Shown: positions 55,028-62,690 of the stretch, in pieces
Layout: each line of letters begins with the position of its first letter
Position numbering within the stretch: the first letter of the stretch is position 1
Assembly (NCBI GenBank): GCA_018241995.1
Contig: JAFECT010000013.1
Location: 124,001 to 188,000, forward strand
Direction of reading: 5' to 3'
From: Pseudomonadota bacterium
Lineage (GTDB): Bacteria; Pseudomonadota; Alphaproteobacteria; Caulobacterales; Caulobacteraceae
DNA length: 64,000 nt
The notes under the pieces: generated by a model
Databases searched by the model: none
Told to the model about the DNA's origin: nothing
What the model saw: the letters and a program-made list of their open reading frames with translations, nothing else
Made by a program: the position numbers and the translations under genes

Positions 55028-55351
55028 ATGACGGACGCCCAGGACATTCTGTTCCGATCCCTGTCCGACCCCACGCGCCGGGCGATCTTCGAGCGCCTGT
55101 GCCGGGAGGGCGAGCAGACGGTCGGCGCCATCACGCTCAGGGCGGGCATCTCTCAGCCCGCCGTCTCCAAGCATCTGGGCGTGCTGAAGCAGGCCGGCCT
55201 GGTGCGCGACCGGCACGAGGGCCGCCAGACGCACTACAGCGCCGACCTGCGCGCGCTCTCGCCCCTGGTCGACTGGACCAAGGAGATGGCGGGGTTCTGG
55301 CGCGACCGCTTCGACGACCTGGAAGACCTGCTCAAGAGGATGGACCAATGA
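55028..55351 (+). CDS. ArsR-family transcriptional regulator
   Basis: A 107-residue winged-helix protein: R-S-L-S-D-P-T-R-R-A-I-F-E-R-L, recognition helix Q-P-A-V-S-K-H-L-G-V-L, wing R-D-R-H-E-G-R-Q-T-H-Y-S. No metal-site cysteines are seen, which fits the SRPBCC-linked subgroup that is not metal-sensing. Its stop overlaps the next start (ATGA). Confidence 0.92.
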   Translation: MTDAQDILFRSLSDPTRRAIFERLCREGEQTVGAITLRAGISQPAVSKHLGVLKQAGLVRDRHEGRQTHYSADLRALSPLVDWTKEMAGFWRDRFDDLEDLLKRMDQ

Positions 55352-55770
55352 CCGCCGCCCAAGACTCTGGCGCCGCCGAGACTCGCTCCGTCGTGATGGA
55401 GCGCGAGATGCCGTTTCCGCCGGAGAAGATCTGGCGCGCGCTGACCACGCCGCACCTGCTGGAGGAATGGCTGATGAAGACCACCTTCCGGCCCGGGGTC
55501 GGCGAGGTGTTCCAGTTCTCCGGCGACTGGGGCTCGGTCGACTGCAAGATCCTGGAGATGGAACCGCCCCGTTCGCTCGCCTACACCTGGGGCGGCATGG
55601 GGCTGGAGAGCACCGTGACCTGGACGCTCACCCCCTCTGGCTCCGGCACGCATCTGCGCATGGAGCAGGCCGGGTTCCGCCAGGACCAGGAACGCGCCTA
55701 CCAGGGCGCCAAGTTCGGCTGGAACAAGTTCTTCGGCAATCTGGAACAGACGCTGGCCAGGCTCGACTGA
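55348..55770 (+). CDS. SRPBCC/AHSA1-family protein
   Basis: A 140-residue protein of the START-like SRPBCC fold: R-E-M-P-F-P-P-E-K-I-W-R-A-L-T-T-P-H-L-L-E-E-W-L, then G-D-W-G-S-V-D-C-K-I-L-E-M-E-P-P-R-S-L-A-Y-T-W and a final helix W-N-K-F-F-G-N-L-E. It probably binds a hydrophobic ligand. Its gene is translationally coupled to the ArsR repressor, a common pairing in which the SRPBCC protein is the regulated product. Confidence 0.88.
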   Translation: MTAAQDSGAAETRSVVMEREMPFPPEKIWRALTTPHLLEEWLMKTTFRPGVGEVFQFSGDWGSVDCKILEMEPPRSLAYTWGGMGLESTVTWTLTPSGSGTHLRMEQAGFRQDQERAYQGAKFGWNKFFGNLEQTLARLD

Positions 55771-55794
55771 GGCCGCCGCGACAAGGAGAACGCC

Positions 55795-56208
55795 ATGATC
55801 AAGAGCGACAGCGCCACCAAGCTGGCCGACAGCGGCGCATCCCCCTCCGAGCTGATCGACGCGCGCATCGAGGCGCTCGGCGACTGGCGCGGCCAGACCC
55901 TGGCGCGCCTGCGCGCCCTGATCCACGAGGCGGCGCCCGATGTGGTCGAAACCTGGAAGTGGCGGGGCGTGCCGATCTGGGAGGATGCGGGCATCCTGTG
56001 CACCGGCGAGACCTACAAGGCGGTGGTCAAGACCACCTTCGCCAGGGGCGCCGCCCTGCCCGACCCCAAGGGCCTGTTCAACTCGAGCCTGGAAGGCGGC
56101 ACGCGCAGAGCGATCGACTTCCATGAGGGCGAGGAGATCGACGAGGCCGCCTTCAAGGCCCTGATCCGCGCCGCCATCGAGCTGAACCGGTCGAAGAAGA
56201 AGCGCTGA
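55795..56208 (+). CDS. DUF1801-domain protein
   Basis: A 137-residue protein: I-D-A-R-I-E-A-L-G-D-W-R-G-Q-T-L-A-R-L-R-A-L-I, V-E-T-W-K-W-R-G-V-P-I-W, V-K-T-T-F-A-R-G-A-A-L, then F-N-S-S-L-E-G-G and R-A-I-D-F-H-E-G, the features of DUF1801/YdhG-like proteins. It lies 24 bp behind the SRPBCC gene, in the same operon. Function unknown. Confidence 0.88.
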   Translation: MIKSDSATKLADSGASPSELIDARIEALGDWRGQTLARLRALIHEAAPDVVETWKWRGVPIWEDAGILCTGETYKAVVKTTFARGAALPDPKGLFNSSLEGGTRRAIDFHEGEEIDEAAFKALIRAAIELNRSKKKR

Positions 56209-56285
56209 GCCCAATCACAATCCGCGCCGGAGCGACGGGCCAAAGGCCCGAACCCTTCCGCGCGCCCAAAACGGAGGAAATACCC

Positions 56286-56501
56286 ATGCCCATCAGCCTG
56301 TTGATCCGCAAGGCGCACCGCTGGATCGCCATCGCCTTCACCCTGGGCGTCATCGCCTACATGGTCGCCATGACCCAGGGCACGCCGCCCGCATGGCTCG
56401 GCCTGTTCGCCCTGGTCCCGCTGATCCTGCTGCTGCTCTCGGGGCTCTATCTGTTCGTGCTGCCCTATCTCGGCAGGCGGCGCGTCGGCGAGATCGCCTG
56501 A
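56286..56501 (+). CDS. Small two-helix membrane protein
   Basis: A 71-residue protein with two membrane helices (about 12-30 and 38-58), a basic start (L-I-R-K-A-H-R-W) and end (G-R-R-R-V-G-E). A strong GGAGG site (56273-56277) precedes the ATG. It is well separated from the operon before it. The family is not recognised. Confidence 0.75.
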   Translation: MPISLLIRKAHRWIAIAFTLGVIAYMVAMTQGTPPAWLGLFALVPLILLLLSGLYLFVLPYLGRRRVGEIA

Positions 56502-56564
56502 GCGCGCATCGACAACGCCGCCTCTCAGCGTCACAGTGACCGCGAGGTTCTGGGGGAATCCGAT

Positions 56565-57212
56565 ATGCGCGGCGTGATCGGCTTGGCGGTGATGGTCGGC
56601 CTGTTGCTGGGCGGACCGGTGGTGTCGCAGGAGGCGCCGGCGCTGCCGCCGGGCCTGTCGCTGGAGACGTGTGCGGCGGCGGCCACCATCTGGGAGGCGG
56701 AGCCCTGGCGCCCCACAGATCCGCACGAACAGGACGAGCGCGTGGCCTTCAGCCAGTACCTGCGCGACATCGGCTGGCTGGCGATCCTGGCCAAGCAACC
56801 TATGGCCAAGCCCAGGGCTCAGCTCTATGTCTCCGAAGTGACGCGGCTTCGGCGCGACCCTGCCGGTTACAAAGAGGCTCGGACGGCCTGCCAGACCGCC
56901 GACGCGCGCCGCTTCGGCGCCAGGATCGCGCCCCCGCCGCAGGGCGACGGCCAAGCCTGCCTGAACGCAATGCCCAAGGCCCCGAACGATCCGGAGCTGA
57001 GGAAGGGCGGTCCGGAGGCGAAGGCCAAGGTCTGTGCGGCGCTACGCGGTCACCTCGACGCCATGGACACATTCATTGCTCGCATGGAGCGCGGCGAGTT
57101 GGCCTGCCGCTTCCCGGAAACCTCGTACCTGGACGTGGCGCGCACCCGCGTCCTGGAATCCGTGCTCTACGCCTCGGCCGACTGCGAAAGAGGTCAGAAC
57201 GGCCAGACCTGA
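56565..57212 (+). CDS. Hypothetical exported protein
   Basis: A 215-residue protein with a signal peptide at 1-21 (V-I-G-L-A-V-M-V-G-L-L-L-G-G-P-V-V-S-Q). The mature part is helical and holds six cysteines (E-T-C-A-A-A, R-T-A-C-Q-T, Q-A-C-L-N, K-V-C-A-A-L, L-A-C-R-F-P, A-D-C-E-R) that could form three disulfides. No family recognised. Convergent with the SleB hydrolase gene, 3 bp apart. Confidence 0.7.
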   Translation: MRGVIGLAVMVGLLLGGPVVSQEAPALPPGLSLETCAAAATIWEAEPWRPTDPHEQDERVAFSQYLRDIGWLAILAKQPMAKPRAQLYVSEVTRLRRDPAGYKEARTACQTADARRFGARIAPPPQGDGQACLNAMPKAPNDPELRKGGPEAKAKVCAALRGHLDAMDTFIARMERGELACRFPETSYLDVARTRVLESVLYASADCERGQNGQT

Positions 57213-57215
57213 GGT

Positions 57216-58358
57216 CTACTTCGAGACCAAGGCTCCCACGGCGGCGGGCGCCGCCTGGACCGTGTCCGCCCCGCCGCTCTCGAACTTCGCGAGCGATGCG
57301 TTGATCTTGGCGATCTCGTCCTTGGACGCCTTGCGCCGCCCGGCCATCGGGCCGCCGATGGTCACTGACACGCGCCTGGAGCCGTCGTCGGTCACGGTGG
57401 TCACCGTATTGGCCTTCACCACCGCCAGCCCCTTGCCGGGCAGGGATGAGATGCGGGCGACCTTGTAGCGGTTCTCGTCGATGAAGGGCTCGGCGCCCGC
57501 ATAGCGCTGCACGAAGGCCTGGGCCTCGCCCGCGCCGCCGCGCCAGCGGTAGAAGATGTGCCGCCCGATCTGCTTCAGCTTGATCAGGGTCGGGCTCCAG
57601 TACGGCATCACATAGTCGGCGTGATAGTGCGTCGAGGTGCCCACCGAGGCCGCGACATAGCCGTTCAGCGCCCGGTTCGCGACGTCCTCGGCCTGCTTCC
57701 AGGCCCAGCTCGCCGGGGCGCGCTGCATGGAGCCGTCGCAGGTGAAGGAGAACTGGCAGCCGCCCGATTGCGAGCCCTGGAAGACCACGCCGCAGACGCT
57801 GTTGGGGAAGTTCGGGTCGCGCACGCGGTTCAGCACGACCTGGGCGACCGCCTCCTGGCCCTCGCGCGGCTCCAGCGCCGCCTCGTAGTAGATGGCGTCG
57901 GTCAGGCACTGCACCGCCCGGCCGCGCTCCAGGCTCGAAGTCGCCAGCACGAAGGGCCGGGCGCCTGAAACCTCGCCGGCGAAGCCCGGCATCGCGGCGT
58001 TCAGGCGCTGCGCCTCCTCGGGCGAGGTGGCGTCGAAACCTAAGTCAGGGCGGCCGTCCAGCGACAGGTTGGCCCAGCCGGGGGTCAGGCCCCAGGGCTT
58101 CTGGCGCACGAACGGGTCCTGGCGGCGCGCGACCGCAATAGCGGCCGGGTCCATGCCCGCGGTGATGGCCTTCAGGCCGTCTTCGGAGAGGGTCCCATGG
58201 GTCTGGGCGGCGATGCGGCGCACGCTCTCGAACGCCTTGGAGCCGGGCCACGACCAGGCCGACAGCGCCGTCGCCAGCACCACGAGCGCGGTCGCCGCGC
58301 CGGCGACGAGGCCGGGCGTGCGCGCATGGTTGCGGAGACGTGCGAGACTGCTGGTCAT
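57216..58358 (-). CDS. SleB-family cell wall hydrolase
   Basis: A 380-residue protein with an N-terminal anchor or signal at about 16-38 (G-L-V-A-G-A-A-T-A-L-V-V-L-A-T-A-L-S). The hydrolase_2 domain spans about 165-280: C-L-T-D-A-I-Y-Y-E-A with the catalytic Glu, A-V-A-Q-V-V-L-N-R-V-R-D-P-N-F-P and C-Q-F-S-F-T-C-D-G. Lytic transglycosylase-type cutting of peptidoglycan is expected. The last 70 residues are low-complexity. Confidence 0.88.
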   Translation of the reverse strand: MTSSLARLRNHARTPGLVAGAATALVVLATALSAWSWPGSKAFESVRRIAAQTHGTLSEDGLKAITAGMDPAAIAVARRQDPFVRQKPWGLTPGWANLSLDGRPDLGFDATSPEEAQRLNAAMPGFAGEVSGARPFVLATSSLERGRAVQCLTDAIYYEAALEPREGQEAVAQVVLNRVRDPNFPNSVCGVVFQGSQSGGCQFSFTCDGSMQRAPASWAWKQAEDVANRALNGYVAASVGTSTHYHADYVMPYWSPTLIKLKQIGRHIFYRWRGGAGEAQAFVQRYAGAEPFIDENRYKVARISSLPGKGLAVVKANTVTTVTDDGSRRVSVTIGGPMAGRRKASKDEIAKINASLAKFESGGADTVQAAPAAVGALVSK

Positions 58359-58499
58359 GTCCTGTTTCGTGGCCGCCCGATGGCCCGCAGAAATGGGGGC
58401 CGATCCGACATCATCAAGGGATAGCGCGGGTCTTAGACCATTTCTGGGCGCAAAACCCCTTACAAATCAGCAATGGCCCGATCTGCGCGGCGAAAGCGC

Positions 58500-58988
58500 T
58501 CAGAGGCCGTCAAGCTTGAGCTTGGGGATCGGCGCTTCGGCGTGCGGGTTTATCGAGGTCCTGAACAAGGCGTCGATCGCGAGGCAGATGATGAAGACCG
58601 CGCCGATGACGGCCGCTTCGGCCATGCCACGCCGCGTCTGGATCTGTTCGATCGCCGACCGCGCGAACACGATCGGGAAGTTCGGCGCCAAGCCGCCGAT
58701 CAGCACTCCGCCCGCCTCGGTGACGACAACCAACAGAGCGACCCACCCGAGCCATTTCACGGCACGCGTCCAGGGGCCGTCACGACCGAGGTAGACTACG
58801 TACAGTGTCAGATAGGCGAGCAGGACCAGCCACACGACTGTGAACCGCAACGCCTCGGGCCCATGGCCCCCGATGCCGTGGTTCGCCTGGAAGAACGTCA
58901 AGCCGCTCTGCAGCCGCCAGAGGTTCAAGGCCACCGAGGCCGCCAACGCGACCAGAGTAAAGGCCAGAAGACCCCAGGGACGACGCAA
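58500..58988 (-). CDS. Hypothetical membrane protein
   Basis: A 162-residue protein with four membrane helices (about 7-23, 47-67, 78-98, 120-140). Acidic and basic loops alternate with them. The end is P-H-A-E-A-P-I-P-K-L-K-L. No family recognised. It sits alone between the SleB and ArfB genes. Confidence 0.7.
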   Translation of the reverse strand: MRRPWGLLAFTLVALAASVALNLWRLQSGLTFFQANHGIGGHGPEALRFTVVWLVLLAYLTLYVVYLGRDGPWTRAVKWLGWVALLVVVTEAGGVLIGGLAPNFPIVFARSAIEQIQTRRGMAEAAVIGAVFIICLAIDALFRTSINPHAEAPIPKLKLDGL

Positions 58989-59056
58989 CCGGCTCTCCTT
59001 CGCCAGCGGACCGGCGCGACCCTAACAGTCGATCTCACCCCGGCCAAACCTGGCGC

Positions 59057-59479
59057 TTAGTCGTGGCCGACGGGCTTGCCCCGCATGGCCTTCACGCCTG
59101 AGCGTTTGGCCTTGCCTTCCAGCCGCTTGAGCTTGGACGCATAGGTCGGCTTGGTCTTCTTGCGTGGCTTGGGCTTTTCGGTCGCCTTGCGGATCAGGTC
59201 GATCAACCGGTTCAGCGCATCCTGCCGGTTCAAGAACTGGCTGCGGTGGTTCTCGGCGAACAGCACCAGCACGCCTTCGGAGGTCAGCCGCGAACCCGCC
59301 AGCCGCTCCAGCCGCGCCTTCACGTCCTCGGGCAGGTTCGGGCTGTTGCGCACGTCGAAGCGCAGCTCGATGGCGGATGAGGTCTTGTTGACCTTCTGGC
59401 CGCCGGGGCCCGATGCGCGCACCTGGTACTGGCGCACCTCGTCCTCGTCGATGGCGATGTGGTCGGTGACCGGGATCAT
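59057..59479 (-). CDS. arfB: Alternative ribosome-rescue hydrolase ArfB
   Basis: A 140-residue protein of the class I release-factor fold. The catalytic G26-G27-Q28 motif is in R-A-S-G-P-G-G-Q-K-V-N-K-T. The basic, disordered C-terminal tail (K-P-K-P-R-K-K-T-K-P-T-Y, K-R-L-E-G-K-A-K-R-S-G) enters the mRNA channel of stalled ribosomes. There is no codon-recognition domain, which fits ArfB/YaeJ. Confidence 0.93.
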   Translation of the reverse strand: MIPVTDHIAIDEDEVRQYQVRASGPGGQKVNKTSSAIELRFDVRNSPNLPEDVKARLERLAGSRLTSEGVLVLFAENHRSQFLNRQDALNRLIDLIRKATEKPKPRKKTKPTYASKLKRLEGKAKRSGVKAMRGKPVGHD

Positions 59480-59559
59480 GCCCTCTCATGCCACCGCAAG
59501 CGCGCGTCGAACAGCGAAGGCTTTGTCGTCACTCCGGCACGTGGCATCCCTTCGACCCG

Positions 59560-59967
59560 ATGAGTGAAAACCTCCTGCAAACGCGCCTGATCGGCGCCCG
59601 TGTCGCCGGCGTCGAGCGGCTCGACCACACCTGGTTTTTCCGCTTTGATACCGGTGCGCAGCTCGTCACGGACGGCCTTTGGCGTGTGCTGACGCAAACC
59701 GCCATCGCGACCTCTTCCGAGGACGACGGCCAGATGTTCGGGCGCAAGACGCCGGTTGACGCCGCTAAGACGGCGAAGGCGCACCTGGCCGGCTCTGTCG
59801 CCGCAGTCGCCCTGGATCCGATCACCGGCGATCTGACGGTGAGCTTCGACAGCGGCGCCACGCTGCAGATGCTCAACATCTCCAGCGGCTACGAGGGCTG
59901 GCGCCTGTCCTGGCCGGACGGCGTGGAGGTCATCGCGCTGGGCGGCGGCCGCGTGATGCGGCGATGA
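59560..59967 (+). CDS. Hypothetical protein overlapping a phosphatase remnant
   Basis: A 135-residue soluble protein. ATG 59560 is chosen, because upstream in-frame residues are basic and unlike the rest. It has beta-rich segments (T-W-F-F-R-F-D-T-G-A-Q-L, D-L-T-V-S-F-D-S-G-A-T-L-Q-M-L, Y-E-G-W-R-L-S-W-P-D-G) that recall DUF6188-type small proteins; this is only a resemblance. Its last 4 bp overlap the start of the broken phosphatase gene, so the two were once coupled. Confidence 0.65.
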   Translation: MSENLLQTRLIGARVAGVERLDHTWFFRFDTGAQLVTDGLWRVLTQTAIATSSEDDGQMFGRKTPVDAAKTAKAHLAGSVAAVALDPITGDLTVSFDSGATLQMLNISSGYEGWRLSWPDGVEVIALGGGRVMRR

Positions 59968-60270
59968 AACGAGTTCTGTTCGTCTGCAGCCAGAACAAGC
60001 TGCGCAGCCCGACCGCCGAGCAGGTGTTCTCGCAACGCCCTAATATCGAGGTCGGCGTCGGTGAGGGAGCCGCTGACCGGGGAACTGGTCGAGTGGGCCG
60101 ACATCATCTTCGTGATGGAAAAGGCGCAGCGCGCTCGCCTGTCCCAGCGGTTCCGCCGTCACCTGAACGGGGCGCGGGTGATCTGCCTGAATATCCCCGA
60201 CGACTTCGAATTCATGGACCCGGAGCTGATCCGCCGGCTCGAGGCCGTCGTACCGCGGCACCCGCCCTAG
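59964..60270 (+). pseudogene. Low-molecular-weight protein tyrosine phosphatase gene, deleted and frameshifted
   Basis: The first 34 codons give L-F-V-C-S-Q-N-K-L-R-S-P-T-A-E-Q-V-F, with the Cx5R active site intact, up to N-I-E-V. From about 60062 a different frame carries on: E-P-L-T-G-E-L-V-E-W-A-D-I-I-F-V-M-E-K-A and L-I-R-R-L-E-A-V-V. In intact homologues these parts join through about ten residues (of the A-S-A-G-x-N type) that are missing here. The frame change plus the missing segment point to a small deletion. The protein is probably dead. Confidence 0.75.
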
Positions 60271-60743
60271 GGGCGAGGCGGCGGCTTCAGCAGCTTCGCC
60301 TTCTTCGCCCGGTGCACCGCCGCGTCCAGTTCCTGCAGGAAGCGCGAGCGGTCGGCGGGGCCGAAGGGCTTGGGGCCTGAGGTGATCTCGCCCAGCGAAC
60401 GCAGGTGCTCGCCGATGGCGCGCCCGGCAAGGGCCGAGCCGATGGAGTCCGGCGTGAACACGCGGCCCGAGGGCGACAGCACCTGGGCGCCGGCTTTCAG
60501 GCTGCGGTCGGCGAGCGGGATGTCGTTGGTGACCACCACGTCGCCCACTGCGGCGCGCTCGGCGATCCAGTCGTCGGCGATGTCGGGGCCGGCGTCGACG
60601 ATCACCCGCTCGATCAGGGGTTCGTTGGGGACCATCAGGAAGGCGTTGGCCACCACCTTGACCGGCAGGGCGTAGCGGCGCGCGACCTTGTAGGCCTCCT
60701 CCTTCACCGGGCAGGCGTCGGCGTCGATGAAAAGGGTCGTCAC
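60267..60743 (-). CDS. YaiI/YqxD-family (DUF188) protein
   Basis: A 158-residue protein with the family start F-I-D-A-D-A-C-P-V-K-E-E, then D-D-W-I-A-E-R-A-A-V-G-D-V-V-V-T-N-D-I-P-L-A and D-R-S, a PIN-like nuclease fold with acidic residues at the site. The reaction is unproven. Its stop overlaps the end of the phosphatase remnant on the other strand by 4 bp. Confidence 0.9.
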   Translation of the reverse strand: MTTLFIDADACPVKEEAYKVARRYALPVKVVANAFLMVPNEPLIERVIVDAGPDIADDWIAERAAVGDVVVTNDIPLADRSLKAGAQVLSPSGRVFTPDSIGSALAGRAIGEHLRSLGEITSGPKPFGPADRSRFLQELDAAVHRAKKAKLLKPPPRP

Positions 60744-60746
60744 GCC

Positions 60747-61373
60747 TCAGTCGCCCCGGCGGGCCCGGCGCATGGCGTGCAGCAGCCGCCAGGTGACGCG
60801 GTCGGTGAGCAGCTTGAACCCGAACGCCAGCCAGAAGGCCGGGCGGGTGCGCAGCACCATCTCGCCCTCGGCGCCGAGGCCGAGCTGCAGGGGGTCCGGT
60901 GCGAACGCGATCTCCACGCAGCTGCGGCCCGACCCGATGCGCGGCTGGGCCCAGGCCAGGAAGGCGAACAGCCAGGCGTTGGCGCTGGGATCCGGCAGCC
61001 ACAGGCTCAAGACCAGCCGCGCCCGCACCAGCCGGACCTTGCTCAGCGCCAGCCGGCCGTTCTCCCACAGATAGCGCGGCGCGCCCTCGACGCGGGCGAC
61101 GTCCAGCAGGGGCTTGAGCTCGCGCAGCTTGGCCAACGTCCCGATCAGCCGCATCAGCCCGCCCTTGCGGCGGCGCTTCTTGCCGGCCTTGGGCGACCCT
61201 CGCGGCAGGGTGAGCGGTCGCACGCGCGGCCCCCAGGCCACCGGCACGCCGAAATAGCTGACGCGGAAGCGCACCAGGAACGGCCGGTCCAGGGTCACGC
61301 GCACGTCCACCGGCCCGTAGACGAGGACCAGCACCACCAGCACGATCACCCCGACGATCATCCAGCCTGTCAT
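60747..61373 (-). CDS. Hypothetical membrane-anchored protein
   Basis: A 208-residue protein with one N-terminal helix (V-G-V-I-V-L-V-V-L-V-L-V-Y) and a basic linker (K-A-G-K-K-R-R-R-K-G-G). A beta-rich part follows, with W-L-P-D-P-S-A-N-A-W-L-F-A-F and L-A-W-A-Q-P. It has the look of DUF2953-like proteins but too few clear matches to name it. It precedes the YaiI gene by 3 bp. Confidence 0.65.
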   Translation of the reverse strand: MTGWMIVGVIVLVVLVLVYGPVDVRVTLDRPFLVRFRVSYFGVPVAWGPRVRPLTLPRGSPKAGKKRRRKGGLMRLIGTLAKLRELKPLLDVARVEGAPRYLWENGRLALSKVRLVRARLVLSLWLPDPSANAWLFAFLAWAQPRIGSGRSCVEIAFAPDPLQLGLGAEGEMVLRTRPAFWLAFGFKLLTDRVTWRLLHAMRRARRGD

Positions 61374-61481
61374 GCCCGCTCAGCCCTCCTCGCCCGCGAC
61401 GCCGGGCGGCGTCAGCGTCTCATAACGCCTTCGACGAACGCCGGTCTATGCGCGCGGGTTCGGCAAAGCTATGCAAACCGT

Positions 61482-62690
61482 ATGAGCACCGAGACGCTTT
61501 CAGCCTTGGAGGCGCGCCGCATCGCCCTGGCGGCGCAGGGCTTCGCCGATCCGAAACCCAAGGCCGAGCCGGGCCGCGCGCACCTGAAACGGGTGTTCGA
61601 CCGGGTGGGCCTGATCCAGATCGACTCGGTCAATGTGATCACCCGCTCGCACTATCTGCCGCCCTTCGCCCGGCTCGGCCCATACCCGCAGTCGGTCCTG
61701 GAGGACGCCGCCTGGGGCAAACGCAAGATCCTGTTCGAATACTGGGGCCACGAAGCCTCGCTGATCCCCATGCAGATGCAGCCCCTGTTCCGCTGGCGCA
61801 TGGCCGAGGCGCGCGAGGGGCGGGGCCTGTGGGGCGGGGTGCATCGCTTCGGGGTGGAGCGCGCCGACTTCGTCCGGCAGGTGCTGAAGGAGATCGAAAA
61901 GCGCGGGCCGATCGGCGCGGGCGCCCTCGAAGAGGCCGGCAAGGCCAAGGGCGGCTGGTGGGGCTGGAGCGACGGCAAGCGCGCGGTCGAGTGGCTGTTC
62001 TGGGCGGGGCTGGTCACCACCTCGACCCGCAAGGGCTTCGAGCGCCTCTACGACATCCCGGAACGCGCCCTGCCGCGCGCCATCGTCGACACGCCGACGC
62101 CGACGCCAGAGGACGCCCAGCGCGAGCTGATCCGCATCGCCTCGCGCGCCATGGGCGTGGCCACGGTCCAGGACCTGCGCGACTATTTCCGCATGGGGGT
62201 AGAGGAGACCAAGGCCCGCGTTGGAGAGCTGGTCGAGGCCGGCGAACTGATCCCCACGACCGTCAAGGGCTGGGACCGCCCGGCCTTCCTGCACCCCGAG
62301 GCGAAACGCCCCCGCAAGGTGCGCACGGCCGCCCTGCTCTCCCCCTTCGACAGCCTGGTCTGGCGGCGCGAGCGGGCCGAGCGGCTGTTCGGCTTCCGCT
62401 ACCGCATCGAGATCTACGTCCCCGCCCACAAGCGCGAGCACGGCTACTATGTCCTGCCTTTCTTGCTGGACGAGAAGATCGTCGGCCGGCTGGACCTGAA
62501 GTCCGACCGCCAGTCCAAGCGCCTGCTGGTCAAGTCCGCCCACGCCGAAGGCCACGCCGATCCGGCCCGCATCGCCCACTCGCTTTGGGAGCAGCTGAAC
62601 GCCATGGCCGCCTGGCTGGGCCTGGACCGCGTCGAGGTCGAGTGCGGCCGCCCGCTAGCCCAGGAACTGCGCCGGCTCAGCGGCGCCTGA
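61482..62690 (+). CDS. YcaQ-like DNA glycosylase (HTH_42 family)
   Basis: A 402-residue protein of the winged-helix HTH_42 family, which includes YcaQ and AlkZ, enzymes that unhook DNA cross-links and remove alkylated bases. The catalytic Q-Phi-D form is seen at Q46-I-D48 in G-L-I-Q-I-D-S-V-N-V. The remaining core is intact: Y-W-G-H-E-A-S-L, then W-W-G-W-S-D-G-K-R and L-L-S-P-F-D-S-L-V-W-R-R-E-R. ATG 61482 is the natural start. Stand-alone. Confidence 0.87.
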   Translation: MSTETLSALEARRIALAAQGFADPKPKAEPGRAHLKRVFDRVGLIQIDSVNVITRSHYLPPFARLGPYPQSVLEDAAWGKRKILFEYWGHEASLIPMQMQPLFRWRMAEAREGRGLWGGVHRFGVERADFVRQVLKEIEKRGPIGAGALEEAGKAKGGWWGWSDGKRAVEWLFWAGLVTTSTRKGFERLYDIPERALPRAIVDTPTPTPEDAQRELIRIASRAMGVATVQDLRDYFRMGVEETKARVGELVEAGELIPTTVKGWDRPAFLHPEAKRPRKVRTAALLSPFDSLVWRRERAERLFGFRYRIEIYVPAHKREHGYYVLPFLLDEKIVGRLDLKSDRQSKRLLVKSAHAEGHADPARIAHSLWEQLNAMAAWLGLDRVEVECGRPLAQELRRLSGA

